NCBI RefSeq assembly: GCF_014137945.1
Contig: NZ_JACGWX010000002.1
Coordinates: 429,077-493,076, forward strand
Origin: Microcella alkalica
GTDB taxonomy: Bacteria; Actinomycetota; Actinomycetes; Actinomycetales; Microbacteriaceae
Direction of reading: 5' to 3'
Length of the DNA: 64,000 bases
Position numbers and translations under genes: made by a program. The notes under the pieces were generated by a model. The model was not told the origin of the DNA, made no database searches, and saw nothing but the letters and a program-made list of their open reading frames with translations. How positions within the stretch are numbered: position 1 is the first letter of the stretch; each line of letters starts with the position of its first letter. Shown here piece by piece: positions 19,203 to 28,886 of the stretch.

Positions 19203-19505
19203 TCACACTCGATCGGTTCTCTCCTCATCGACGTGCTGGAGCGCGTCGGTGACGATGTGGGCGATGTGCGCGTCGGCGATCTCGTAGATCGCCTCGCGTC
19301 CGTGGCGGGTCACCGTGACTGCTCCGATCTCGCGGAGCGTCGCGAGGTGCTGCGACACGAGCGGCTGCGACATCCCAGTCGCAGTCGTCAGGGCGGAGAC
19401 GGTGAGCGGCTCGCCCGCGAGGGTTTCGATGAGTCTCAGCCGCGCCTCGCTGCCGAGCGCGCGGAACAGTCGTGCCGCGCTCGTGCGGCTCGCGGGATCG
19501 GACAC
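19203..19505 (-). CDS. ArsR/SmtB-family metal-sensing repressor with alpha5 zinc-site residues
   Basis: 100 residues, a typical winged helix: LFRALGSEARLRLIETLAGE, then LTTATGMSQPLVSQHLATLRE as recognition helix and a short beta wing. The ArsR arsenite motif (CxC in helix 3) is missing. The C-terminal helix carries Asp78-x-His80-x10-His91-x2-Glu94, exactly the spacing of the alpha5 zinc site of SmtB and CzrA. It is therefore probably a zinc (or cobalt/nickel) sensor. GTG at 19505 is the first start after an in-frame stop. It leads an operon with the His-rich protein. An AT-rich inverted repeat over its own -10 box suggests autoregulation. Confidence 0.88.
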   Translation of the reverse strand: MSDPASRTSAARLFRALGSEARLRLIETLAGEPLTVSALTTATGMSQPLVSQHLATLREIGAVTVTRHGREAIYEIADAHIAHIVTDALQHVDEERTDRV

Positions 19506-19525
19506 CCTCCCAGGGTGCCCGATTC

Positions 19526-19549
19526 ATAAACATATTACAATCTGTTTAT
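19526..19549. promoter_or_regulatory. AT-rich inverted repeat over the ArsR/SmtB promoter
   Basis: ATAAACA-N10-TGTTTAT, perfect 7-bp arms in a very AT-rich patch, enclosing a minus-strand TAATAT -10-like box (19537-19532). It is the likely autoregulatory site of the adjacent repressor. Confidence 0.6.
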
Positions 19550-19550
19550 C

Positions 19551-19571
19551 TATTGAGAATCGTTCTCCGTC
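19551..19571. promoter_or_regulatory. Half-perfect copy of the 18913 operator upstream of the ArsR/SmtB gene
   Basis: TATTGA followed by gAAtcgTTcTC repeats the TATTGAnAAnnnTTnTC pattern found at 18913-18933; only the last bases of the right arm diverge. It lies upstream of the repressor's -10 region. Confidence 0.5.
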
Positions 19572-19613
19572 GCGCGCCCGCGCATGTCGGCTCGCGCGGC
19601 GGGCCCGATCGGC

Positions 19614-20621
19614 TTAGCGGACGATCGGCTCGGTGGGCGGCATCGGCTCGTCGAGCACGTCATCGAGCGACGGATGCTCCGGCTGGGTCTCGAGGGCGGC
19701 CCCGGCATCAGCATCCGCCCCCGCTATCGCGGGCTCGGGCTGCGGGGCGCGCGAGCCCGCGCGCGGGTCGGGCCGAGTGACGAGCGCGCAGCCGGCGATG
19801 ATCGTGACGAAGCCGACGAGCGTCCAGATGCTGACCGCCTCGCCGAGGAAGAGCGCGCCTGCGAGCACCGCGACGGCCGGGTTGACGTAGGTGATGGCCG
19901 ACATCCGGATCGGCCCGACCTCGGCGACGAGCGCGAACATCAGCAGGAAGGCGACCGCGCTGCACAGCACAGCGAGGACGACGACCGAGACGATCGTCAT
20001 GGTCGACGGCATCGACGTCGGCCATCCGCCGGTGAGCGCGACGATCGGCAGGTAGACGAGGCCGCTGATGCCGAGCGCGACGGCGATGACGCCGACACCG
20101 GGTAGGTCGTGCAGGTGACGCGCGAGGATCGCCGGGCCGATCGCGTAGCCGACGACGGCCACGGCGAGCTGCGCCACGGCGCCGAGGTCGGAGCCGCCGA
20201 CGTCGAGTCCGACGATCGCGGCGACGCCGAGCATCCCGAGGACGACGCCGACTCCGTTGATCGCCGTCAGCCGATCGCGGCGCCCCAAGACAAAGGCGAC
20301 GACGATCGAGACGAGGGGGATGCTGGCCAGCAGTAGCCCGACCGTCGAGCTCGGCAGCGTCTGCTCGGCGGCGTTGATGAAATACCAGGCGAGCACGATC
20401 TCGAACAGGGTGAAGGCGAGGAGCGGCTTCCAGCGGCGCAGCACGGGGCGGATGGCGCGGTGACGCGCGGCGATCGGAAGGAGCAGCGCGGCGGCGAGCG
20501 CGCAGCGGGCGAGGACGAGGAACTCCGGGGTGAGCTCGGCGATCGCGATCTTGATGAACAGGTAGGGCACGCCCCAGATGATGCCGAGCGAGGCGAAGAG
20601 GATGAGGCCGCGGCGGGTCAT
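19614..20621 (-). CDS. EamA/DMT-family transporter
   Basis: 335 residues with ten predicted transmembrane segments in two five-helix EamA repeats: LILFASLGIIWGVPYLFIKI opens the first, and VGYAIGPAILARHLH begins the second. The C-terminus is a soluble tail of about 50 residues rich in Pro, Glu and Asp. ATG at 20621 is chosen because the hydrophobic N-terminus begins there; codons upstream are shadow sequence. The substrate (amino acid, metabolite or drug) cannot be told. It stands alone between the ArsR region and an alcohol dehydrogenase transcribed in the same direction. Confidence 0.88.
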   Translation of the reverse strand: MTRRGLILFASLGIIWGVPYLFIKIAIAELTPEFLVLARCALAAALLLPIAARHRAIRPVLRRWKPLLAFTLFEIVLAWYFINAAEQTLPSSTVGLLLASIPLVSIVVAFVLGRRDRLTAINGVGVVLGMLGVAAIVGLDVGGSDLGAVAQLAVAVVGYAIGPAILARHLHDLPGVGVIAVALGISGLVYLPIVALTGGWPTSMPSTMTIVSVVVLAVLCSAVAFLLMFALVAEVGPIRMSAITYVNPAVAVLAGALFLGEAVSIWTLVGFVTIIAGCALVTRPDPRAGSRAPQPEPAIAGADADAGAALETQPEHPSLDDVLDEPMPPTEPIVR

Positions 20622-20632
20622 GTGCTCATTCT

Positions 20633-20647
20633 GGCCCGCCGCGGGCC
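20633..20647 (-). terminator. Short GC hairpin after the alcohol dehydrogenase gene
   Basis: GGCCCGC-C-GCGGGCC is a perfect 7-bp repeat 40 bases past the stop at 20687, just before the EamA gene start. The one-base spacer means a realistic hairpin has a shorter stem. Confidence 0.4.
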
Positions 20648-20686
20648 TCGCTCCGTTCACGCGGATCGGCGGCCCTGCGGCGTGGA

Positions 20687-21742
20687 TCAGTCGCGGCCGT
20701 GCGGCGCCACGACGGCGCGCGCCGAGAGCTCACCGGCGGCGAGCTTTCGGTACGCCTCGAGCGCGTCGTCGAGGCGGTAAATCTCGACCTCGGGCTCGAT
20801 CTGACCGGCGCGGTAGAGGGCGACGACGTCGTGCAGGTCCTCGATCGTGCCCCAGTAAGTGCTCAGCAGCTCGGCCTCGTACGGCACGCCGAAGAAGCTC
20901 CACTCGTACGCGCCGCCCGCGATGCCGACGATCGTGACCCGGCCGAGGACGGCCACCGTGTCCATCGCGAGCTTCACGGTCGGGGCGACGCCGACAAAGT
21001 CGAACACGGCGTCGACGCCGCGACCTCCCGTGAGCTCGCGGATCGCCGCGGCCTGTCCGTCGCCGCCCGGCACGGTCGTCGCCCCGCGAGCGGCGGCGCG
21101 CTCCATGGCGTCGGTCTTCTGGTCGGTGGCGATGACCGTGGCACCGGTCATGGCGATGAGCATCTGGACGGCGAGCTGGCCGAGGCCGCCCAGGCCGATC
21201 ACGAGGGCGGTCTTGCCGCCGCCAGAGAGCTTGTGCATTGAACTCTTGATCGCGTGGTACGGCGTGAGTCCCGCGTCGCTCAGGGGCGCGGCTGCCACGG
21301 GGTCGGCGTCTCCGAGCGCGACGAGGTTGCGCGCCGGGGCGACGAGGTACTCGGCCATCCCGCCGTCGCGGCCGAGTCCCATCGCGAGGTACGGCTTGCT
21401 GCCGACGTTGCGGCAGTACGTGTCCTGCCCCCGCGAGCACATGTCGCAGTTGCCGCAGCCGATGGGCCCGTAGACGAGGTAGGCGGCGCCCTTCTCGATG
21501 CCGGTCACGCCCTCGCCGACCTCCTCGATCCAGCCGGAGTTCTCGTGCCCGAGCGTGTACGTCGGCTTCAGCAGGCCCGCGGCGGGCATCTCGGGCCCGA
21601 AGTCCTCGAAGATCGCGACGTCGCTGTGGCACGCGCCGGCACCGGCGACCTTGAGCAGCACCTCACCCGGCCCGGGAGCGGGCCTCTCGATCTCCTCGAT
21701 CGTCGGGAAGGTCTTCCACTGGCTGAATTGGACGGCGCGCAT
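20687..21742 (-). CDS. Zinc-dependent NAD(P) alcohol dehydrogenase
   Basis: 351 residues, medium-chain dehydrogenase fold. Catalytic zinc ligands lie in GACHSDV and LGHENSGWIEEVG; the structural zinc cysteines are in GPIGCGNCDMCSRGQDTYC; the Rossmann motif is VIGLGGLGQLAVQM. The Asp in VIATDQK favours NAD over NADP. ATG is preceded by AAGGAG at a good distance. It probably oxidises primary alcohols or reduces aldehydes, as in the AdhA-type enzymes of actinobacteria. No partner genes are linked. Confidence 0.93.
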   Translation of the reverse strand: MRAVQFSQWKTFPTIEEIERPAPGPGEVLLKVAGAGACHSDVAIFEDFGPEMPAAGLLKPTYTLGHENSGWIEEVGEGVTGIEKGAAYLVYGPIGCGNCDMCSRGQDTYCRNVGSKPYLAMGLGRDGGMAEYLVAPARNLVALGDADPVAAAPLSDAGLTPYHAIKSSMHKLSGGGKTALVIGLGGLGQLAVQMLIAMTGATVIATDQKTDAMERAAARGATTVPGGDGQAAAIRELTGGRGVDAVFDFVGVAPTVKLAMDTVAVLGRVTIVGIAGGAYEWSFFGVPYEAELLSTYWGTIEDLHDVVALYRAGQIEPEVEIYRLDDALEAYRKLAAGELSARAVVAPHGRD

Positions 21743-21927
21743 GCTGATCTCCTTCGGACTTTCGCGCCACGGTACGCCCGTGGTTCCGTCCCGGTCAGGG
21801 CCGGAAGTCCCGCTTCCAGGGCGCGATCAGGAACGCTGGACGCCGGGCGAAGCGTGGATGCTCGACGCGCGCCGCGCGGAGCGGACGGATCCTCGGATTC
21901 CGGTCGGTGCTCGGCCATACTGGCGCC

Positions 21928-23493
21928 ATGCCCCCAGCTCTCTCCAGCGAAGCCCTGTCCACCACGATCGGCATCGGTGCCGTCGTCCTGATCCTGATCG
22001 TCGTCGCGATCGTCCTCCTGCGCGGCATCAAGGTCGCGAAGCCCGACGAGGCGATCATCGTCACCTCCCGTCAGAAGGCGACGGCCGAGCGCCCCCAGAA
22101 CAACGAGTTCGACAACGTCGGCCAGAAGGTCGTCTTCGGGTCGCGGGTCTTCGTGAAGCCGGTCATCGAGGCCTACTTCAAGCTCAGCCTCCGCAGTCGC
22201 CAGCTCAACGTGCAGGCGACCGCGCAGACGAAGGACGCGATCACGATCAAGGTCAACGCCGTAGCCGTCGTCAAGGTCGGCGGCAGCGAGACCATGGTCC
22301 GCGCCGCCGCGCAGCGCTTCCTGAACCAGCAGGACCAGATCGAGTCGTCGACCGAGGAGGTGCTGAGCGGCTCGGTGCGCTCGATCGTCGGCCAACTCAC
22401 CGTGACCGAGATCATCACCAACCGCTCGGCCCTGCAGGAGCAGGTGCTCGAGGCCGTGCGCGAGGCGCTCGACATCCAGGGACTGCAGATCGACACGCTG
22501 CAGATCAAGGAGATCGACGACGACAACAACTACATCCGCGACCTCGGCCGCGCCGAGGCGGCGCGCGTGAAGCAGGTCGCCGAGGTCGCCGAGGCGATCG
22601 CGCAGCAGGCGTCCGAGGAGGCCCGCATCGCCGCGGCCCAGGCGATCGCCGAGCAGCAGCGCAAGCTCGACCTGCGCAACGCCGAGATCCAGAAGGAGAC
22701 CGACAAGGCGCGGGCCGAGGCCTCCGCCGCGAAGCCGCTCGCCGAGGCGATCGCCCAGCAGGAGGTCGTCGCGCAGCAGGAGGTCACGGCCGCCAAGCGC
22801 GTCGGCCTGCGCAAGCAGGAGCTCGACGCCGAGGTGCGCGCCGTCGCCGACGCGCAGGCGTACGCCCTCGAGAAGGAGGCGAGCGCGGCCGCCGCGGCGG
22901 CCGTCGCGAGCGCCGGCGCCGACAGGGATGCCCGCCGTGCGGCCGCCGAGGCCATCGAGTCCGAGGGCGTGGCTGAGCGCAATCGCCGCCGCAGCGCGGC
23001 GGAGGCCGTCGAGTCCGAGGGCATCGCGGAGAAGAACCGCCGCATCGCCGCAGCCGAAGCGCTCGCCGCCGAGGGCGAGGCCGAGGCCGGCGCCATCCGG
23101 CTCAAGGGAACAGCCGAGGCCGACTCGACCCGTGCGCAGGCCGAGGCTCTCGCCGAGCGCGCCGAAGCGCTCCTGCGCCAGCGCATCATCGACCAGCTCC
23201 CGGCGATCGTGCGCGCGGCCTCCGAGCCGCTCTCGGCGATCTCGTCGATGACGGTGATCTCGAGCGACGGCAAGGGAGCCGGCCAGGTCGGCGACTCGGT
23301 CGCGGGCCAGCTCGCGACCTCGACGAAGCTCATCAGGGAGCTCGTCGGCATAGACATCGCCGAGATCATCCAGGGCCGCGCCTCCGGCGAGGCCGCGGGC
23401 GAGGCGATCGGCGCCGCCCTCGCGGGCACGGGCTCGCGCGGCTCGGGCTCGCGCGGCAAGCGGGCGAGCGGCTCGACGACCACGGCCGAGTAG
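21928..23493 (+). CDS. Flotillin-like SPFH/Band 7 membrane protein
   Basis: 521 residues. One N-terminal transmembrane helix (IGIGAVVLILIVVAIVLL, about residues 14-32) is followed by the SPFH domain (about 35-220, with VFVKPVIEAYFKLSLRSRQL and EIDDDNNYIRDLGRAEAAR). A long Ala/Glu/Arg coiled coil (about 220-430) contains repeated EAEG/ESEG units, and a Gly/Ser tail ends the protein. Such proteins scaffold functional membrane microdomains. A CATACT box 6 bases before ATG suggests a leaderless transcript. No NfeD-like partner is beside it. A strong terminator follows. Confidence 0.92.
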   Translation: MPPALSSEALSTTIGIGAVVLILIVVAIVLLRGIKVAKPDEAIIVTSRQKATAERPQNNEFDNVGQKVVFGSRVFVKPVIEAYFKLSLRSRQLNVQATAQTKDAITIKVNAVAVVKVGGSETMVRAAAQRFLNQQDQIESSTEEVLSGSVRSIVGQLTVTEIITNRSALQEQVLEAVREALDIQGLQIDTLQIKEIDDDNNYIRDLGRAEAARVKQVAEVAEAIAQQASEEARIAAAQAIAEQQRKLDLRNAEIQKETDKARAEASAAKPLAEAIAQQEVVAQQEVTAAKRVGLRKQELDAEVRAVADAQAYALEKEASAAAAAAVASAGADRDARRAAAEAIESEGVAERNRRRSAAEAVESEGIAEKNRRIAAAEALAAEGEAEAGAIRLKGTAEADSTRAQAEALAERAEALLRQRIIDQLPAIVRAASEPLSAISSMTVISSDGKGAGQVGDSVAGQLATSTKLIRELVGIDIAEIIQGRASGEAAGEAIGAALAGTGSRGSGSRGKRASGSTTTAE

Positions 23494-23497
23494 ACGA

Positions 23498-23530
23498 GCG
23501 GGATGCTCGGGCGCGACTCGAGCATCCCGC
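23498..23530 (+). terminator. Strong hairpin terminator after the flotillin gene
   Basis: GCGGGATGCTCG pairs perfectly with CGAGCATCCCGC (12 bp, 9-base loop), 4 bases after the stop codon. Confidence 0.85.
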
Positions 23531-23570
23531 CCATTGCCCGCGGAGCCCGCCGGGCGTATCGTCGCGCACC

Positions 23571-24033
23571 ATGAGCGTCGTGCCGTGCCTGTGGTTCGAG
23601 TCGGAGGCGGCCTAAGGCCGTCGAGTTCTACGTCGATGTCATGCCCGCCTCTCGCATCACGGGGCGCATGGACGGGACGCCCGGACATCCGCCGGTGAGC
23701 GTCGACTTCGAGCTGCAGGGGCAACGGATGCTCGCCCTCAAAGGCCGCCCCGCCGACCAACCGGGCTTCACCGATGCGCTCTCGCTGCAGATCGAGGCCG
23801 AGTCGCAGGAGGAGATCGACCGGATGTGGGAGGCGCTCACCGCAGACGGGGGAGCGCCGGGCCGCTGCGGCTGGCTCCGCGACCGCTTCGGCGTCGCGTG
23901 GCAGGTCGTGCCCGGGCGCTGGGCGGAGCTGCTTCAGCAGCCGGACCCGCAGGCGGCGCAGCGGGTCATGCAGGCGATGATGCGGATGGAGCGCATCGTG
24001 ATCGCCGAGCTCGAGGCGGCCGCCGCGGGCTGA
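23571..24033 (+). CDS. VOC-family (PhnB/glyoxalase-like) protein, frameshifted after residue 14
   Basis: About 153 residues after repair. It starts MSVVPCLWFESEAA; codon 15 is then TAA because of an extra T at 23613. Removing it gives KAVEFYVDVMPASRI, and the rest reads as a PhnB-type VOC protein: SVDFELQGQRMLALKG, a divergent central part, and CGWLRDRFGVAWQVVP near the end. The family includes glyoxalase- and 3-demethylubiquinone-methyltransferase-like proteins of mostly unknown substrate. A TATCGT box lies 8 bases before ATG. The single-base lesion is likely a sequence error. Confidence 0.75.
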
Positions 24034-24057
24034 CTATGCGGGCGGGCGAGGTGCCGC

Positions 24058-26433
<2,376 letters not shown>

Positions 26434-26463
26434 GTCGCGGTACGCGTTCGTCGTCCCGTTGCT

Positions 26464-26991
26464 TCAGTCGACGGGGAGGCTGACCGTTCCGAGGATGCGG
26501 CGTCGCGCGCCCTCGGGCCGCTCGGAGCGCTCGATGAGCGGGAGCAGAGCATCCCGGATCGTCGCCGCGACCTCGCGCCACTCGTCGTCGGTGGCGAACA
26601 CGGCGACCTGGCGGAACCCGACGAGGTCGGCCTCGAGAGTCGATCGAGGTGCGGCCAGGTAGTCGTCGAAGGCAGAGGCGAGCGAGGCCAGGTATGCGAG
26701 GAAGCCGGCGCGCACGCGCTCGTCGTCGACGAGCGCTTCGTCGTCGGGGTCGACGCTCGCGCGCGAGAGGTTCAGTCGCAGGGAGCGCTCGCTCGCTCCT
26801 CGCACGCGCGTCTCGGAGACGACCTCGATCACGCCGCCATCGACGAGCGCCGCGACATGTCGGTAGAGGGTGGCAGGGGCGACGTCGCCGAGGCGTTCGG
26901 CGAGCTCGCGCGTCGTGGTCTGGGCGTGACCGAGCATCGACTGCACGATGCGGAGGCGCACGGGATGCAGCAGCAGAGTCGAGGTGGCCAC
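26464..26991 (-). CDS. Helix-turn-helix transcriptional regulator (ArsR-like winged helix)
   Basis: 175 residues. The N-terminal winged helix is clear: LLHPVRLRIVQSMLGHAQTT, TRELAERLGDVAPATLYRHVAALVDGGVIEVVSE. The C-terminal half (RAGFLAYLASLASAFDDYLAAP onwards) is helical and may bind a ligand or dimerise. It is divergent from a two-gene unit (PH-like protein and alpha/beta hydrolase). A TTATCA-N4-TGATAA palindrome lies in the shared promoter region and is its likely operator. Cysteines are absent, so metal sensing is unlikely. Confidence 0.82.
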   Translation of the reverse strand: MATSTLLLHPVRLRIVQSMLGHAQTTTRELAERLGDVAPATLYRHVAALVDGGVIEVVSETRVRGASERSLRLNLSRASVDPDDEALVDDERVRAGFLAYLASLASAFDDYLAAPRSTLEADLVGFRQVAVFATDDEWREVAATIRDALLPLIERSERPEGARRRILGTVSLPVD

Positions 26992-27049
26992 GGGTTCCTT
27001 CCCTACGGGCGGAGGGCGAATGCGGCCAACTGTATCATTTGCTGGAATG

Positions 27050-27065
27050 TTATCAGTCTTGATAA
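27050..27065. promoter_or_regulatory. Palindromic operator TTATCA-N4-TGATAA
   Basis: Perfect 6-bp half sites in an AT-rich island between the divergent HTH regulator (start 26991) and the hydrolase unit (start 27142). It is likely bound by that regulator. Confidence 0.6.
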
Positions 27066-27141
27066 TATCTGTGCATCAACCGCCCCGCGATGACGTGCGC
27101 ACCCCAGCGTTCGCGCGGGAGACGAGCCTCGAGGAGGGCGC

Positions 27142-27507
27142 ATGCCGACCACCATCCACGCCGACCGAACCGGACTGACGCTGCGACTGGGGCTGCTCGA
27201 CCGCGTGCTCGCGCTGCGAGGCGACGCCAGGATTCGCGCGGCCGACGTCGCCGAGATCGCGGTCGTGCCCGATGGGCTGGACTCGGTCACGGGCATTCGA
27301 GCTCCGGGGCTGGGCATCCCTGGCGCCCGCAAGATCGGCACCTGGCGACGGCGTCAGGGAGCGACCGTCGCTGTCGTTCGCGGGCGAGGTCCGGCGCTGT
27401 CGATCACGGCGACCGGCGGTCCTGTGCGCAGGGTCGTGCTGTCGACGCCCGATGCCGCCGAGCGCGCGACCGCACTCCGGGCTGCGCTCGCGGGGGAGGG
27501 CTCGTGA
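27142..27507 (+). CDS. Small conserved hypothetical protein, PH-like fold likely
   Basis: 121 residues, mostly alternating short strands: GLTLRLGLLDRVLALRG, ADVAEIAVVPDGLDS, GTWRRRQGATVAVVRGRGPALSIT, then a final helix AERATALRAAL. The strand pattern with a C-terminal helix fits a bacterial PH-like domain, but I do not recognise a named family. GGAGGG precedes the ATG. Its stop overlaps the start of the alpha/beta hydrolase by one base (TGATG), so both are translated together. Confidence 0.65.
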   Translation: MPTTIHADRTGLTLRLGLLDRVLALRGDARIRAADVAEIAVVPDGLDSVTGIRAPGLGIPGARKIGTWRRRQGATVAVVRGRGPALSITATGGPVRRVVLSTPDAAERATALRAALAGEGS

Positions 27508-28418
27508 TGACGTCGTCGGTCGAGCAGCTCTTCGAGCACGACGGCGCCGTCCGGCTCGTCGGGGCGCGGCGACGCGTCGAGGCACCGAGCGCCGTCGCCG
27601 TGCTGCTTCCCGGCAGCGGACCGATCGACCGCGACGGCGATGCGCGCGGCCTCGGCCTGGGCATCCAGCGACAGCTCGCCCAGGGGCTCGCCGAGCGCGG
27701 CATCGAGAGCGTGCGATGGGATAAGCGGGGCGTCGGCGCGTCGGAGGGGGAGTTCCTCGCGACGGGGTTCGACGACCTCCTCGACGACGCGCTCGGCATC
27801 GTCGACGAGCAGCTCGGCGGGAAGCTGCCCGTCATCGTCATCGGCCACAGCGAGGGGGCTTTCGTCGCGGCACGGGTCGCCGCGCGCCGGCCCGCCGTCG
27901 CCGGAGTCGTCATGCTGAGCGGCTCGGCCCGCTCGGGCCTCGAGGTGCTGCGCTGGCAGTCGCGAGCGGTCGCGGCCGACGTTCCTGGCATCGTCCGCGG
28001 ACTGCTGCGCCTGCTGCGCACCGACGTCGAGCAGCAGACCGAGAAGAATCGGCAGCGCCTGCTGCGCACGACGGGAGACGTCGAGCGCATCGGCGGAGCC
28101 CGCGTGAACGCGCGCTGGTTCCGCGAGTTCATGGCGTACGACCCGCGCGCCGATGTCGACGCCTTCGATGGTCCACTTCTCGCCATCACCGGAACGCTCG
28201 ACCTGCAGTCGCCTCCGGAGGACCTCGACGTCATCCGCTCGCGCGCCGGTGGTTCGACGCACACGGTCGCGCTCGATGGAGTCAGCCACATCCTGCGCGC
28301 GCAGTCTCGGCCGACGCTGCGCACCTATCGAGCGGATGCCCGGCGCCCGATCGACGAGCGCGTCGTGGCCCTCATCGCCGCATGGTGGAACGAGGTCAGT
28401 GAAGCGGCTCCGCGATAG
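27507..28418 (+). CDS. Alpha/beta hydrolase
   Basis: 303 residues. The nucleophile elbow is IGHSEGAFVAARVA (Ser in GHSEG); the oxyanion region is LLPGSGPIDRDGDARG, a signature of the peptidase S9-like/YqiA-type small hydrolases; RWDKRGVGASEGEF matches the cap entry. The acid Asp is likely in TGTLDLQSPPED and the His in DGVSHILRAQ. No signal peptide is present. ATG at 27507 overlaps the upstream stop. Expression is probably controlled by the divergent HTH regulator. An esterase acting on an acylated small molecule is a reasonable guess, no more. Confidence 0.85.
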   Translation: MTSSVEQLFEHDGAVRLVGARRRVEAPSAVAVLLPGSGPIDRDGDARGLGLGIQRQLAQGLAERGIESVRWDKRGVGASEGEFLATGFDDLLDDALGIVDEQLGGKLPVIVIGHSEGAFVAARVAARRPAVAGVVMLSGSARSGLEVLRWQSRAVAADVPGIVRGLLRLLRTDVEQQTEKNRQRLLRTTGDVERIGGARVNARWFREFMAYDPRADVDAFDGPLLAITGTLDLQSPPEDLDVIRSRAGGSTHTVALDGVSHILRAQSRPTLRTYRADARRPIDERVVALIAAWWNEVSEAAPR

Positions 28419-28886
28419 AGCCTGGCTCGGTGCTGGCCGCGCCGCGTCCCGCCGCGTCGCGCCGCGCCCTGCGGCTGGGCGGCGCCGGCACGTCGGCGCC
28501 ACTGTGCACCAACTCCGGAGCTCTGGCTCGCCGGCCGCGTCGTATCAGGGATCGCGGTGAGCAGCGGCACGAATCTCCGGAGTACGTGCACGCCCGGCGC
28601 GGGCGCGGGCGCGGGCTCGGCGCAAGCGCAAGCGCGAGCGCGGGCTCGGGTGGGCAACTCGCTCGACGACGCGCGCTCGCAGTCGCAGAGCGCGTCTATC
28701 GGTCAGTTGCTGCGCCGAGGCCCGGAGGTCGCTGCAGCGAGTGACCGATAGACCAGATCTGCTACCGCCGAGCACGCCTGAGTGACGCGGCGGAGTTCCG
28801 CGACGCTGCTTGCGCCAGTGACGGGGCTTGGGCGGCGGGCGATCGGCGCACGCCGGAGCAGCGCCGCGTCTCGCGGGCCGCCGACC
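28419..28886. other. 468-bp intergenic region with GC-repeat and a large inverted repeat
   Basis: No gene is supported here. It holds a low-complexity tract of alternating GCGCGGGC and AAGCGC units (28597-28651) and an inverted repeat at 28694-28753. It separates the convergent alpha/beta hydrolase and DEAD-box helicase genes. Confidence 0.6.
28694..28753. repeat. Inverted repeat GTCTATCGGTCA / TGACCGATAGAC
   Basis: Perfect 12-bp arms (28694-28705 and 28742-28753), and the pairing extends inward through GCTGC/GCAGC with two mismatches, giving a stem of about 18 bp. It may be a bidirectional terminator between convergent genes or a structured RNA. Confidence 0.6.

Noticed and set aside
21568..23760. 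Long minus-strand frame opposite the flotillin gene
   Set aside because: Leu/Gly/Asp/Arg-rich antisense shadow; the plus frame has the SPFH domain and a proper promoter.
28597..28651. Short GC repeats suggesting a CRISPR or minisatellite
   Set aside because: Units are 6-8 bp, degenerate and without spacers or cas genes; it is low-complexity sequence.
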